NCBI RefSeq assembly: GCF_964204645.1
Contig: NC_134029.1
Location: 4,783,001 to 4,847,000 of the forward strand
Length of the DNA stretch: 64,000 nucleotides
Reading direction: 5' to 3'
Source: Tubulanus polymorphus
Lineage: Eukaryota > Nemertea > Palaeonemertea > Tubulaniformes > Tubulanidae
Shown here: in pieces, positions 47,301-57,400 of the stretch
Position numbering within the stretch: the first letter of the stretch is position 1
How the letters are laid out: every line of letters starts with the position of its first letter
Made by a program: the position numbers and the translations under genes
Notes under the pieces: model-generated
Told to the model about the DNA's origin: nothing
What the model saw: only the letters and a program-made list of their open reading frames with translations
Databases searched by the model: none

Positions 47301-50212
47301 CTTTGGAGCAGATCTGGGCCGGTTATGAGTTGGTTATTCAGTGACACTCCCTGGTAAGTGGCAGCAGCGTCAAATACTACTCTGATCTTCTTCTTGTTTG
47401 GGTTTACGACGGCGTGATGCGGCAAATACCATCTCTTCTTCTGGTTAGAGGCAGCTTCAAGTGGCGTAAGTTTACGGGCGTAGCCATCGGCGATGTAAGC
47501 TGCGAATGTCTGCTTATATGCTTCTGCTTTCGCCGGGTCACGAATCAAGGACTTCTCGGTCGTTTCTAATCGGCGGTAGGCCATAGGGCGATTATTCGGT
47601 AACTGCACGTCGTCGTTCTTCCACAGCAGGCTCGTCTCGTATCTGTCACCGAGACATCTCGTTCTCTCTCGCAGGATCTTATCGGCTCTGATATCTTCTC
47701 GGGATTCGGCTACGGGCTTGTCGTACTTCGTTCCGAAAGACTCCGTTGACCACCATGCATCAAGCGTCTCGTGGATATTATCGGTCGACTTCCCGAGGCA
47801 CAATACGTTTCTTTCAGTCGTCTGTTCGGTATTCGCCATATTGCCGGTAACGGACCAGCCAAAATCGGTTCTTACGGCAATCGGTCGGCCGGGCCCTGCT
47901 GTTCTGACTTCGTGCTGGATGATGGCTTCGATGACGTTGGCTCCCAGCAGAACTTCTACTTGCCCGGATGACGTTTCTGGTATACAAATGTCACCGAAGT
48001 AATTTTCAATTATCGTTTTCTTTATCTTCGGCATCGAAACGTTCAATCTGGGTACAGCCCATGCCTCGTTGACTTCTATGACGTTGTTGACGGCTTCGGG
48101 TCCGAGCGGTTTGATTTTCATCTTAAATTTAAGCGTCTTGTACCGTTCACCGTCATTTTCGACATTGCTCAACTTCAGAAATTTTCTCTCGCCGCTGATA
48201 CCGAGTCGATCAACAAGTCTGCTACAGCACAGTGACGTTTGTGCGCCTGAGTCGAGTAGCGCATAGGTATCTTGGTGCTGACCTCCGTCGCCATAAAGTC
48301 TGACTGGAACGACTTGCAGTATGGCGTTTGACACGTTATGCTTCTGGCGGCTAGTAGTGTTGATTTCGGCTTCAGTCTCGTAGTATTCTTGGTTGTTGAC
48401 GGATGATTCATCTGATAGACACACTGCAGCGACTTCTCTCTTCGGGTACACTCGTTGACTCCCGTGTAGCAGGGGGTGATGTTTCCCCTTGCAGTTTGGC
48501 TGGGTACACGTTTTCTTGCCAGGACAGAATCTCACACGATGACCTTCTCCCAAGCAGCAGAAACATCTCTTTGACACTGCAATGTACGCTGATCTCTCGT
48601 TGACAGACTTCAGCTTAAACGTTCGACATACAGCGAGCTTATGGTCTTCGTTGCAGAGTGGACATTTAGCTTGATTCTGGGTCGTGAACATCGATCTAGT
48701 ATTCGGTCGTGGTCGGTCGAAACTTCGAGTTTCTCTTGTTTCAGTCCGCGTGGCTGGACAGTTCAATGATATCTTCACTTGCTGCGTCAACCATCTACTC
48801 AAGTCAGACAGGTTTGGGCGGCGTGGTTCAATCTCAAATACTTTCTTGCCCCATTCACGGTTGAGTTCTGGCGGTAGCTTCATTACGATTCGGCGAAGAT
48901 TCTCTACGCTTGCTAGGTCACCCTGATAGCCGAGATTCTCAAGGGTCGTCACGGCACAGTGAAGGCTAGCTTGAAATCTTTCGAGCGGTCCTGCATCACA
49001 ATTCTTCAGCGGGGGCTGTGTGAAAACTTTCTTGAGGCACGCTTTCACGACGTCTTCTTCTCGGCCGAATCTTTCTTCGAGTGATCTCAGAGCTTGGTGA
49101 TATAGTCGACCTTCGTACATCATACCGGCAATCGTCTGCTGTGCGACACCGGTCACGGCTGACTGCAAGTGCGTGATTTTCTCTGTGTTTGTAAGATCTG
49201 GTTGGTCGTCGATCAGCGCCTTAAACAAACCATACCATTTCGGCCAATCGCTTGGATCACCGTCAAACTTGTGCAAATGTATCTTCGGTACGGACTTTGA
49301 GAATAGATGGTTCGATCTTCTGCTTTGATTGGTTGGTTGGTTTCGGTTCGGCTGATATTCGGGTTGATACGACATGGACCAGTCAGGCGGCGGTATAACG
49401 GGCTGCATCGGCGGCAGAGTTCTATCGGGCTGTGACATCGGCAGGATTCTATCGGGCTGCGACATCGGCATGATTCTATCGGTCTGCGACATCGGCAGGA
49501 TTCTGTCGGGCTGCGACATCGGCAGGATTCTATCGGGCTGCGACATCGGCAGGATTCTATCGAGCTGCGACATCGGCAGGATTCTATCGGGCTGCGACAT
49601 CGGCAGGATTCTATCGGGCTGCGACATCGGCAGGATTCTATCGGGCCGCGGCATAGGCAGGATTTCGTCGTCGAAGTCACGTAGGCGATCAGCGTTTAAG
49701 ACATCTGCGTCTTGGAGGCTGGCTTCTAGCGCGGCGGCGTCGGCTTCGTCTTGAGCCTGGGCTAGCTTGGCTTGACGAGTGAGTTCATCTTGTTGACGTT
49801 CTATTTCGAGGCGACGTCTCAGTTGTTTTACTTCAAGGGCCTTCTTCTGCGCACGTACGGTGGTTGCTCGTGACGCCGCTGACGAGGCCTTTGACATGAC
49901 GGATGAGGCGTCGTCAGCTCTTGACTGCAGATAGGTCTTAATGCTAGCGACCATCTGTGTGTGCGTCTCTTCGATTTCGGTGACGTATTTCTCTGCGGCG
50001 GCTGTCTCAGTTTCATCGTTGAGGCTATCGACGTACGTGTCGTTGGCTATCGCGACATTTTCTAAGGCGTCTGCTAACTTCTGGACCAGCGACACCAACT
50101 GGGTTCGGCTGCCTCGAACTTCGATCAGCGTGGTCACTTGGTTGCAGATCCGGGTAAACGTTGCTTTTTTGCAGCCTCTGGTGGTCTTCAGTTTTCTGCT
50201 TTCTTCGGTCAT
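44339..50212 (-). CDS. BEL/Pao gag-pol polyprotein (1957 aa)
   Basis: Single frame from ATG 50212 to TGA 44339. Approximate residues: 184-264, nine tandem ILPMSQPDR-like nonamers; 313-460, gag region of the DUF1759 type (HKFDGDPSDWPKWYGLF); 517-575, Cys/His zinc-binding motifs including a CX2CX4HX4C knuckle (CFCCLGEGHRVRFC); about 653, aspartic protease (LLDSGAQTS, A17-like); 930-1130, reverse transcriptase with YMDD at 1067-1070; 1240-1330, RNase H (FCDASD, SDSE); 1545-1650, integrase HHCC zinc-binding domain, largely duplicated; 1667, 1727 and 1777, integrase catalytic D, D, E (GIDYFGP, SDNGTNF, GVWERLV); then a C-terminal DUF5641-type domain. Plus-strand frames opposite are shadows. Confidence 0.95.
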   Translation of the reverse strand: MTEESRKLKTTRGCKKATFTRICNQVTTLIEVRGSRTQLVSLVQKLADALENVAIANDTYVDSLNDETETAAAEKYVTEIEETHTQMVASIKTYLQSRADDASSVMSKASSAASRATTVRAQKKALEVKQLRRRLEIERQQDELTRQAKLAQAQDEADAAALEASLQDADVLNADRLRDFDDEILPMPRPDRILPMSQPDRILPMSQPDRILPMSQLDRILPMSQPDRILPMSQPDRILPMSQTDRIMPMSQPDRILPMSQPDRTLPPMQPVIPPPDWSMSYQPEYQPNRNQPTNQSRRSNHLFSKSVPKIHLHKFDGDPSDWPKWYGLFKALIDDQPDLTNTEKITHLQSAVTGVAQQTIAGMMYEGRLYHQALRSLEERFGREEDVVKACLKKVFTQPPLKNCDAGPLERFQASLHCAVTTLENLGYQGDLASVENLRRIVMKLPPELNREWGKKVFEIEPRRPNLSDLSRWLTQQVKISLNCPATRTETRETRSFDRPRPNTRSMFTTQNQAKCPLCNEDHKLAVCRTFKLKSVNERSAYIAVSKRCFCCLGEGHRVRFCPGKKTCTQPNCKGKHHPLLHGSQRVYPKREVAAVCLSDESSVNNQEYYETEAEINTTSRQKHNVSNAILQVVPVRLYGDGGQHQDTYALLDSGAQTSLCCSRLVDRLGISGERKFLKLSNVENDGERYKTLKFKMKIKPLGPEAVNNVIEVNEAWAVPRLNVSMPKIKKTIIENYFGDICIPETSSGQVEVLLGANVIEAIIQHEVRTAGPGRPIAVRTDFGWSVTGNMANTEQTTERNVLCLGKSTDNIHETLDAWWSTESFGTKYDKPVAESREDIRADKILRERTRCLGDRYETSLLWKNDDVQLPNNRPMAYRRLETTEKSLIRDPAKAEAYKQTFAAYIADGYARKLTPLEAASNQKKRWYLPHHAVVNPNKKKIRVVFDAAATYQGVSLNNQLITGPDLLQSLPGILLRFREEPIAITADIEQMYHQVKVREEDRPALSFLWRDLDTTRPPDVYEMQVTIFGARCSPAMANYVLRKTAEDNESEVDAETAAAIRKHFYMDDFLKSENSTAKAIQRAKDVTMLVKRGGFRLTKWTSNSREVLQALPPSEVSCQSIDLMADQLPAERTLGVIWDPESDTIGFKVREAMTPATKRGVLSKVSSVFDPFGIAAPFTVKAKILMQRLWCQKLDWNDELTGGDLENWQIWLEELIKLEMLKIPRCYRAPDVPSTGRQLHVFCDASDKAFGAVAYLRTQHADGNVRVAFVMSRCRVAPLKKLSIVRLEMQAAVLAVRLADTIRKEISYVIDETIFWSDSEIVLKYIANETKRFHIFIANRVAEIHDSSHPNQWRHIPGSLNPADIVSRGATVTELKSSVWLEGPEFLKLDDTNWPKSKLVDSMLQDDPEVKKVNTLSVAEVSTTLPDPARWSSWMKYKRVVATVVRAKSILMKRDVANTEPLKVSELEEAEMLIFKAAQEAAYGEEIADLRSHRPISRTSKILPLTPKLDENGVLRVGGRLKNAPIAEAAKHPILLPKNHEVTRLIIHHYHHQMFHGGLAVTMNEIRQKFWIPECRSTVKKLVRRCAYCIKRRAKPQPPMFHGGLAVTMNEIRQKFWIPECRSTVKKLVRRCAYCIKRRAKPQPPIMADLPAARFDTASPFSSVGIDYFGPLQVRKFRKTEKRYGLLVTCLATRAVHLEVAYSLDTDSFIMALRRFIARRGKPKRIYSDNGTNFTGGEKELRDQLTKLNQTKIADATSQDHIQWYFNPPAASHMGGVWERLVQSVKRNLKVVLGKQIVTDEVLHTVFTEVEAVVNSRPLTYVNSSHDEPEAITPSHFLLGKTNPNLPPGVFDADDLNARKRWRQAQALTNQYWARWTREYLPTLVQRTKWKTASRDLQIDDVVLLADDNLPRGQWPLGRIINVHPGSDGHVRSVELKTTSGVYRRPATKVCRLDA
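45270..45545 (-). repeat. Exact 138-bp tandem duplication in the integrase zinc-binding domain
   Basis: 45270-45407 and 45408-45545 are the same 138 bp, in frame, adding 46 residues (MFHGGLAVTMNEIRQKFWIP ... KPQPP). The duplicated part contains the CxxC half of the HHCC domain (RRCAYCIKRR) but not the IIHHYHHQ start, so the protein has one His-rich half followed by two Cys halves. A 2-bp AT overlap marks the junction. Other BEL elements carry this segment once. Confidence 0.9.
49421..49663 (-). repeat. 27-bp coding minisatellite in gag (nine units)
   Basis: Nine consecutive 27-bp units encode ILPMSQPDR with small variants (first unit MPRPDR; later SQLDR, SQTDR, IMPMSQ). All indels would be in frame. 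A degraded tenth unit (TLPPMQPV) follows. The region lies between the N-terminal coiled-coil-like Arg/Gln/Glu-rich part and the DUF1759-like gag domain and probably forms a flexible linker. Confidence 0.9.
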
Positions 50213-50226
50213 CTTCGTTGTCTTCT

Positions 50227-50244
50227 ATCCGGTTCGAGGGACCA
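50227..50244 (-). other. Primer-binding site, tRNA-Tyr-like
   Basis: On the minus strand, 5 nt inside the LTR, the sequence TGGTCCCTCGAACCGGAT is complementary to a tRNA 3' end of the form ...CCGGTTCGAGGGACCA. This agrees, with about two changes, with the acceptor and T-stem 3' strand of animal tRNA-Tyr (CCGGCTCGAAGGACCA). The tRNA identity is inferred from memory of the consensus. Confidence 0.7.
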
Positions 50245-50249
50245 GTTAA

Positions 50250-50901
50250 TGTTGGGAGAGTTCTCGGTCCAACACCACGGGGTTTCGGGCTCACTCCACT
50301 GACAGGCGATGGGAGTGAGGAAGCGAGCGAGGAGGACTGTATAGGTTCTCGGACAGAAGCAAAGCAAAGGCCGGGCAGAAGCAGAAGCCAGGCGGGTCGA
50401 CAAGGCAGAAGCAAAGCCAGGCGGGTCACCAGACAGAAGCAAATTTAGCGAGTCGGCCAGAGTCACGTTCCCTGGTTGAAGCAGCAAGGCAGAGTCGTCG
50501 TCCTGTCCCTTGAAGCAGCCGTTCCTTTCGTCATGAAATGACTAACTTTAAGACTTTCTTCAGACTATAGCGATTTATTTAGCGGAGAGATGTGTACAGT
50601 CAGGCTTGCATAGATGAACTGATTTTACAGGATATTTGTTGCGGCTTTTATACAAAATCAGGCTGGGAACTAATTATGATTACAATCTGTTGAGAATGTT
50701 ACAAACTGTCAAAATGTTACTATAAAAAGGATTAAAATATACAAACGAGAGAACAGGCACAGTCTTAAACTAGTTAGAAACAAAATAATACACGTGTTAT
50801 AGATTATGAAACGCGAGTTCACACGGGATCTCGGTGGTAACCAGGTCCACGCGCACTATAGCCATCTGGCTTTGATATAAACTGTTGTAACGGTTACAAC
50901 A
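50250..50901 (-). repeat. 5' LTR of the BEL/Pao element
   Basis: Same length and sequence as the LTR at 43525-44176. In element orientation the TATA box is at 50652-50645. This copy would drive transcription of the gag-pol frame on the minus strand. Confidence 0.95.
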
Positions 50902-50906
50902 ACCGA

Positions 50907-53900
50907 TGTTTAATCTTTGGAAATAATTTTCTACAATTACGGCTGAGAAAATTGGATATTTGAAGAGCTTTGCTCTCCTTGGGCGAGTTTTCCCATTAAC
51001 CAATTTTGATGAAGAGTCGTTCCCTGTATCTGAAAGCGAGTGTGTTGCAGTGGTTGAACGGGGGAAGGCGAATGAAAATGAAATCAAACCATGTAGTAGG
51101 TTTCAAGCTAGAATATCACTAGTTAAACAGCAAATAGTGTGAGATTTACAGAGCTCTGTCAGACTCTCCTTGAAATATCATTGTTATGTTTAAGTATTTT
51201 CCGTACAATATGATACATGATACATTATACAATATTATAATGAATGATCAATTATTTTGAAATGACATCGTACGGTTCCGAGGAATCCACTAGCCGACAT
51301 GCTGTACACAGAATTAAGACATTGAAGCCTGTATATACATAACTAAGATAGCAAAATAATTCTCAGAGAAGTCAAAGCGCACGTTTTTTTTATACTATCG
51401 TCACTTCTAACGGAAAATCATTTTTTCCATCGAAATTCCTGTCCCGCGGGCGTCGCTTTCATCAGAGCTGATAACATTTTGTTATTAGACGAATATGTTC
51501 TGTCGGTTCACACGTCGCCCCGTCGAAAAAAAAGTGAAAAAAAATGTTTGAAATAATTTGATACTTTAGAGTTTAGAGTTAACTCGCGCACGCGTGTAGT
51601 GTATATTGATATCTCTCTACGAGAGAGGCGCACGTTTATAGAGATTCTGAATCCAGCCTCCAGCTATGAGCGCGGCAGCATTCAAACTGCGGTGATCTTA
51701 TCGTAAATCTGCTTCCGATTTCATAATATATTTTAATCTAGTTGATTCTCTACCTGACGATCACTCAGTTATACGATATCGCTGTGAATTCAATCCGCGC
51801 TCATAGAACGAAATTCGATTAATCAAATATCGTGGTTATGGTCTATACCCGGAAATTCTTCAGAGTCGGCCTTCAAATTCATCTTGAGTCATTTTTAGGT
51901 TTCCTGTTGCTGCTTTACTCCACAGGGTGGGTTCGAACTACTTTTGGCCACAGTTTTTTATCATGTCGCACTGTTGCACATTTAAGAAACGAACTTTACA
52001 TAATTGAGAACTAGAGATTCACGCGGTTAGAATGTTGCCAAAGATGTCGCAATTCATCTAAGGACCGGTGAAATGTGCGAGAACAGGCGTCATATACAAT
52101 TTTCACAATCGAAGAACAAAATGTCCCGAACAAAATGTTGGCTAGCAACTGAAAACGATTCATCGAAGAGTATCAGACAAACAAACTTGGGCGAATTAAG
52201 AAAAACCTTCTTCGTTTTACACTCCACTCTCTTTTCTTTTTTTAGTGAAATCATAGACCCTGGGAGAGACTGACAAATGTGACGCTTAAAATGAACCTCT
52301 AATTACACTGTCTGCCCTGCACCCTCTGCGGATATCTCGGTGTAAATTGCCTGTAATTTGTTTTATCAGTCGAGTGAATTCTCCTGTTAGGTTAACCACC
52401 ACAGGGATTAGTTTATATATCAGCAGATGCGAGGTGAACTTTTCAAATCACCGCATCTGAAGCCGTTTACACCGTCACATAGCTAATGGTACATTCGAAT
52501 CCGAATTCTTCAGCGGTCACTGCAGCATTAGGCATTATATAAAATCTAATTCTGGCTGATGTCAATATAAAGTATAGTAATTCAAAATTGGTAAACTTGA
52601 ATGAATTCTTTGATAATTGGGTAAACAGTTCAGAGTGATTTAAACGTCCACCCCGGAGGTCACGTACGCCAGTAGGAAATGCGGTAAATGTAAGAACCAT
52701 CTCCGACGATCGGACCACGACTTCATCAGACATTTCCATGTATGAAAATTCGTTCACGTATGATTGCTATTATTGTCGCACCAATCAGATCCCGTTAGCA
52801 GACGTCTGTTCGTTTAAAGAATCGATCGACGTGATTAAAAATCGAAATGAAAATTGATAAGGTCTTGATGTGTCGCCGAGTGAGTTCTTCACCGGCGGAA
52901 TCGGAAGAGCGCGTCATGTTTTCCTGTCTTTTATCGGCCGGTTTCAATCTAACTCAACAGCGTAGTGAACGTTATTCCATCACTGAACACCATAATCATC
53001 TCACAACTTGCAGACGGGGAAAGATGCACACTTCAGTTTCGTTGTGCAATAATTTTCATCTCACTTCAGCTCGGACGAAGTAGAGATTCTTCACATTTTT
53101 TTTCTGCGTGTGCGATTACATGGAAACGATATATCGACGTATTATTAGCCAAATTAGTTACCGAACGATCTATTTTTGGTAACGCGTCAGCGTCAGTCTG
53201 ATGTCCATATCGCCCATTCTCATCGCAAACATACAGAAGTCTGGATAGGTCCTTTTTTAATCATTCGGAGTACGAATTTTTTAGGAAAAAAATTGGAGGG
53301 ATAAGAAAAGAGAAAATTCATTGTTTTATATGATTTTATTGGTAGAATTCTGGATGGTTTTCTATCACAGCTGTTAGTTTGAAAAAAAAGACATTCGAGT
53401 CAGCTGGAAGGACGTCGAGTAGAAAATATCGCACTTTACTGGACATTGAAAACAGTTTCATGGAAAAATGGTACTTCGTCAACAGCCACGATGTTGAAAT
53501 TCCATTGAACAAGCTTTTGAGAGATCGACATTTTCTGATTTCCTACTGGGAGATTTTCCATTATTCATCACCACATCCTCCACGCTTTAGGGGTGTTCAT
53601 TCAACAATCCAGCGTTGAATAAGAATCAGGCTCCGTTTTGAAATGCATCTAAATTATAATGACCCCGACTGAAATTTCGTTGATTTCCGACTGAACCAGA
53701 ACCACCACGCGATGGTGCTAGAAATTCCTAACACGTCTTCGATTCGAATTTCGAACGTCATCGTCAACTATTACAATCTGAAGTCAATTTGATGTTCATG
53801 GTTTTCCATATGAACAACAATTTCAGGCTATTGAATGCGCGGGGATGCGGCATTAGCGTGATAGTCAAGTGAATGCCAAACTATTCGATCAATTTTATAG

Positions 53901-54250
53901 CAATGCATATTTCTAATTAAAAAGGAATTGAGGTTATTTATCTACGGATATCGGGATACTACACAATAAGCATCTAATTAATGTACACCGAGGGAGGGAG
54001 AGATGCCGAGGCCAGAGGGTGACTTTGTACTATGAGGAGGTCGGGAGAAACTAAGGTATTCGAGGTTGTATTACGCCTTCGTAATTGATGCTAGTAATTC
54101 GAGTATTATCAAAGGGACACTTCTTAGTATTTCGTTTACTAAAATATTGGATCATCGTGATGTACATAAGTATACAATTATGAATGGAAACCACCGAGCG
54201 ATATCCGACCGTCAACACTAAGGACCAATATCTGGAACATCCATTTGTGT
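50907..54250. other. Stretch right of the BEL element, mostly non-coding
   Basis: If the receptor gene continues rightward, this is intron, but I recognise none of its later exons (DEKNQ, WNP or Cys-loop blocks). A minus-strand frame at 52467-52757, preceded only by a weak acceptor, ends in ...EEFGFECTISYVTV and a stop. It could be a terminal exon of an unrelated minus-strand gene, but the support is thin. Confidence 0.35.
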
Positions 54251-54396
54251 TTACTTGTCTACTGCTGGTTGCGAGACTTTCCATACATAGCGACGAGAGA
54301 TTTCGCAATACGGTCGTTTCAAAATTTCGGGATCTGTCGGGTAAATAATCAGGTTCCCTTTATGCATGACTGCCGCACAACCTCTGTAGGTCCCAG
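54251..54396 (-). CDS. Possible terminal exon of an unknown minus-strand gene
   Basis: A good acceptor (TTTTCTTCGTTTCAG, ending at 54397) opens a phase-1 frame: GTYRGCAAVMHKGNLIIYPT, then DPEILKRPYCEISRRYVW, ending in VDK and TAA. Two cysteines and the composition look coding, but I recognise no family. Internal GT sites (such as TAT/GTATGG) could be donors instead of the frame running to the stop. No partner exon is certain; minus-strand frames at 55180-55407 and 55576-55815 are candidates. Confidence 0.3.
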
Positions 54397-54411
54397 CTGA
54401 AACGAAGAAAA

Positions 54412-57400
54412 CCTAGATAACTAAATTCTTTTTGCGAAAAAAAAACACGACATTAGTTCCGTCACGTTTGGTGCAATTATGTATAGATGATCAGATGAAA
54501 GTTGCAGAAGACCAAGCGATGAGTGCGTGATATATTGAATAATTTCTCGTTTCTCAGAACTGACAGAGCTTCACTGATCCTGCGATCATGGTTAGTTTGT
54601 CTTTACTTTCATCCGCGCATATATACGCATATACGGTGCTGATACTAGCGAACCAGCACAGTTTGGATGTTTAAGGATTAGCCTAGTCTCTTACGCTATG
54701 GCGATTTCTATCAAACATCTTCGCCACAAATCCCCAGTTAACTAACCTTGTACAGTAGAGTGGACAGTTATTGGGAGGACTGACGCTTTCGGTTCATCTT
54801 GTCTGTTTGCTGATGTACTTTTAAAGCGAAAATGATTGTTGTTTGTCGGCCGTGGTATTTTTCGCCAATATTGCGCGGGATTAAGTTCCGAACGAGGATG
54901 AAAAGACAGACTAGTTCAAGGGTTCGCAGATATACTACGAAGATAGCTCTTTGCTGTTATCAAATGCCTGTCTGGGCTCTAGAATGGGTTGTCCTTGTGG
55001 GTTAATAACTAGCCCCGAGCAGTTATTCGCAAATCGTATATAACAACATAATCGTCACCGTTTGGATATTGAGAGTCGTTATCAATAAATTTGCAAGGCG
55101 CGTCGACTAAACAGCCGTAATTATAATTGATTCGTATTAATTTCTTAAGTAATCAAGTTTTATCCGACGGACGAGACAACTATATCGATTTTGTTAATAC
55201 CATCATAGGTAAGTTACTGGGTTCACTAGTCGGAGTTGGGTCAGTGTGCACCAATGGTTGATATATATATAACCTATGACCTTTTGCTGCTTGTCGATTC
55301 CGAGTCGTGACAAAAAGCACCTCGCTCGAATTTCGTAGGTAGAAATATGCGTACTTCATTCCCGTGCCTTCGGGCAACGTCATTATTACGCAAACGATGG
55401 AATGCAATTCATATTCAAATATGTAGTAGTATCGTTGTAGAGAAATTTAGCGTAAACGAAGTTGTTATTCCAACAGCGGATATCAGTCAATCTGAATTTT
55501 CGTGAATAGCATCACACCGTCGTCTAGATCCAATCAAAACAGCCTGAAAATCGGAAATATGCCATATTCGTGGATTTATAGGAAAATGAAAGAAATTGTT
55601 GTTTTCCCGGCATCGAAACTCCGTCTGTAGATACATATTTTGTGATTCGTGGCAAACGTGTCGACGTCGATATGCGCTTGATTTATGCAAATTTTTGTTG
55701 AAAAAAAACGAGATTGGTTTCGGTATAGTGGGCGGCAAAACAAAATCGAATTACTGCTTGTTGTCAAATGAGTAAGACTTGGTAATTTAATAAGTGCCCC
55801 CGTCGTGAACTTCATCCGAATACAAAATCATAGCCACACGTACCAGTTATTACCTTGCCTTTAATTTAGTTTGACTTTCATCATTCCTGCAATCATCTCA
55901 CGCAAAACACCCTCGACGTGTGTATATATATAGGCTTCATACAATATTTATCACTTCATATCAATCACAAATCTAATAAAATATCATGGAACCGTTTGCC
56001 GTCAATATAACACGTAAACCGCCTTAAAACCGGAAAAATATCAGCCGTCGTAAGACATATTCTACCCTTTAATACGCACAAACACCACCCGATATTACAT
56101 GCCTCAAAGATACATGATATCATTCCATTTGGTTCCGTCTAATTGGAAATAGTTGCTAAGTCTGTGAAATAAAACGCTCCCTGAAAACAGCGTTCGTGCA
56201 CTCACTTAACGCGCATACCTGATTTATTTCACTTTCCGAGTGTCTTTGCCGCCGTGAAAGCGGAACCCGGCTCTATTTACGTCGCTATCGTTGTTTGTAC
56301 AATGCGTTTTGACGTGAACGACGTTGAAAACGAAGATAAAACGTCAGGTAAGACGTCACCAGCGATGCGTTAACGTCTCTGCGATGTTTCCGAGCGTTTT
56401 GACGGATTAAACAAACATAATCATCGCTGTAATAAACGTTTTAACTATCGATGCAGTCAAGTCAAACCGAAGGCCAATGGCTCTTACAAATCATCCAATA
56501 TCCAGATGATTTTACCGAGAACTATCAGTGACCTTGGCACGACTATTACTTCATTACTTCACCGAGTTCATTATAGCATGGTAAAAGAAAATCACGGGAA
56601 TATTATTTCAACCGCTTCTTTGATTTGGTTTCTGTCATCATCAATTCTCTTCAAATACGGACTTCTATGAACGTTTGGTCATCTTATACTATGTGTTTTA
56701 TCCTTAGAGGAAATTGCCTCCATTTTCGTACGGCGGGAGCGTGTCTAATAGCAGACGATAAAAGGTCCACATACCGGTAGGGGTTTGTGACGTCGCGTTG
56801 TCGGCTTGTCTGCAGGTGTCGGCTTGCTGGCGATAAAAAACTAATTTACTTCCGAAACTCAAACCGATAGGTTACTGTGAGAGATAAGACTAGTGACTGA
56901 TAAGACAGTTCACACGCTGTAAAAGATTGATGTCTTTATAATTCCCGAGGCAATTTTGAAACGCACGCGATTTCTAGCGAAATCATTACAGAACAGAAAC
57001 ACATACACATGAAGAAAAGTATCCTTCTATATTTCCCTGATGTTTTGCTGAAAGTAGCGATTATCTGTGTGCTCGAATTAGTCGTAGACTTGTATTGATA
57101 AAGTAGCAACTTAATATCAATAATTCAGTTTGTATTACAGTCGATGAACCAATCGACAGATTCAGTAATTTCTTGAGCGTCTTCAAAACATTTACCTTCA
57201 CCAAATTGAATTATACTTTTTAGTTGTTTGCATTATTGTCAAATCGTTTTTAAATATTTGACGAGCGCTTGAAGCCCGAAGCAGATCGTTTGAAATGTGT
57301 TTTTAAATCTGTACCTTAGCTCTGGCTGTCGGCTTCGACAGAAGGAGGTGAGTAGGCTGTAGCTGATCAAAGAGGTCCCGCTATAAAACTGCGTGATCGC

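Larger units (their letters stand above)
43520..50906 (-). mobile_element. Complete BEL/Pao LTR retrotransposon with target-site duplication
   Basis: The element is 7377 bp (43525-50901), flanked by the 5-bp duplication ACCGA (43520-43524 and 50902-50906). Reading the minus strand, the order is: LTR (50901-50250), 5-nt spacer, primer-binding site (50244-50227), gag-pol frame (50212-44339), polypurine tract (44188-44177), LTR (44176-43525). I found no difference between the two 652-bp LTRs, the single coding frame is uninterrupted and all termini are intact, so the insertion should be very recent and possibly still mobile. There is no envelope frame. It lies antisense, 1.07 kb downstream of receptor exon B. 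Confidence 0.95.

Noticed and set aside
49374-49754. Repetitive plus- and minus-frame peptides (SGCDIGRIL, SPIESCRCR repeats)
   Set aside because: Out-of-frame readings of the 27-bp gag minisatellite.
43525-50901. Envelope gene in the BEL element
   Set aside because: Only 162 bp separate the stop codon from the 3' LTR, so there is no room for an env frame.
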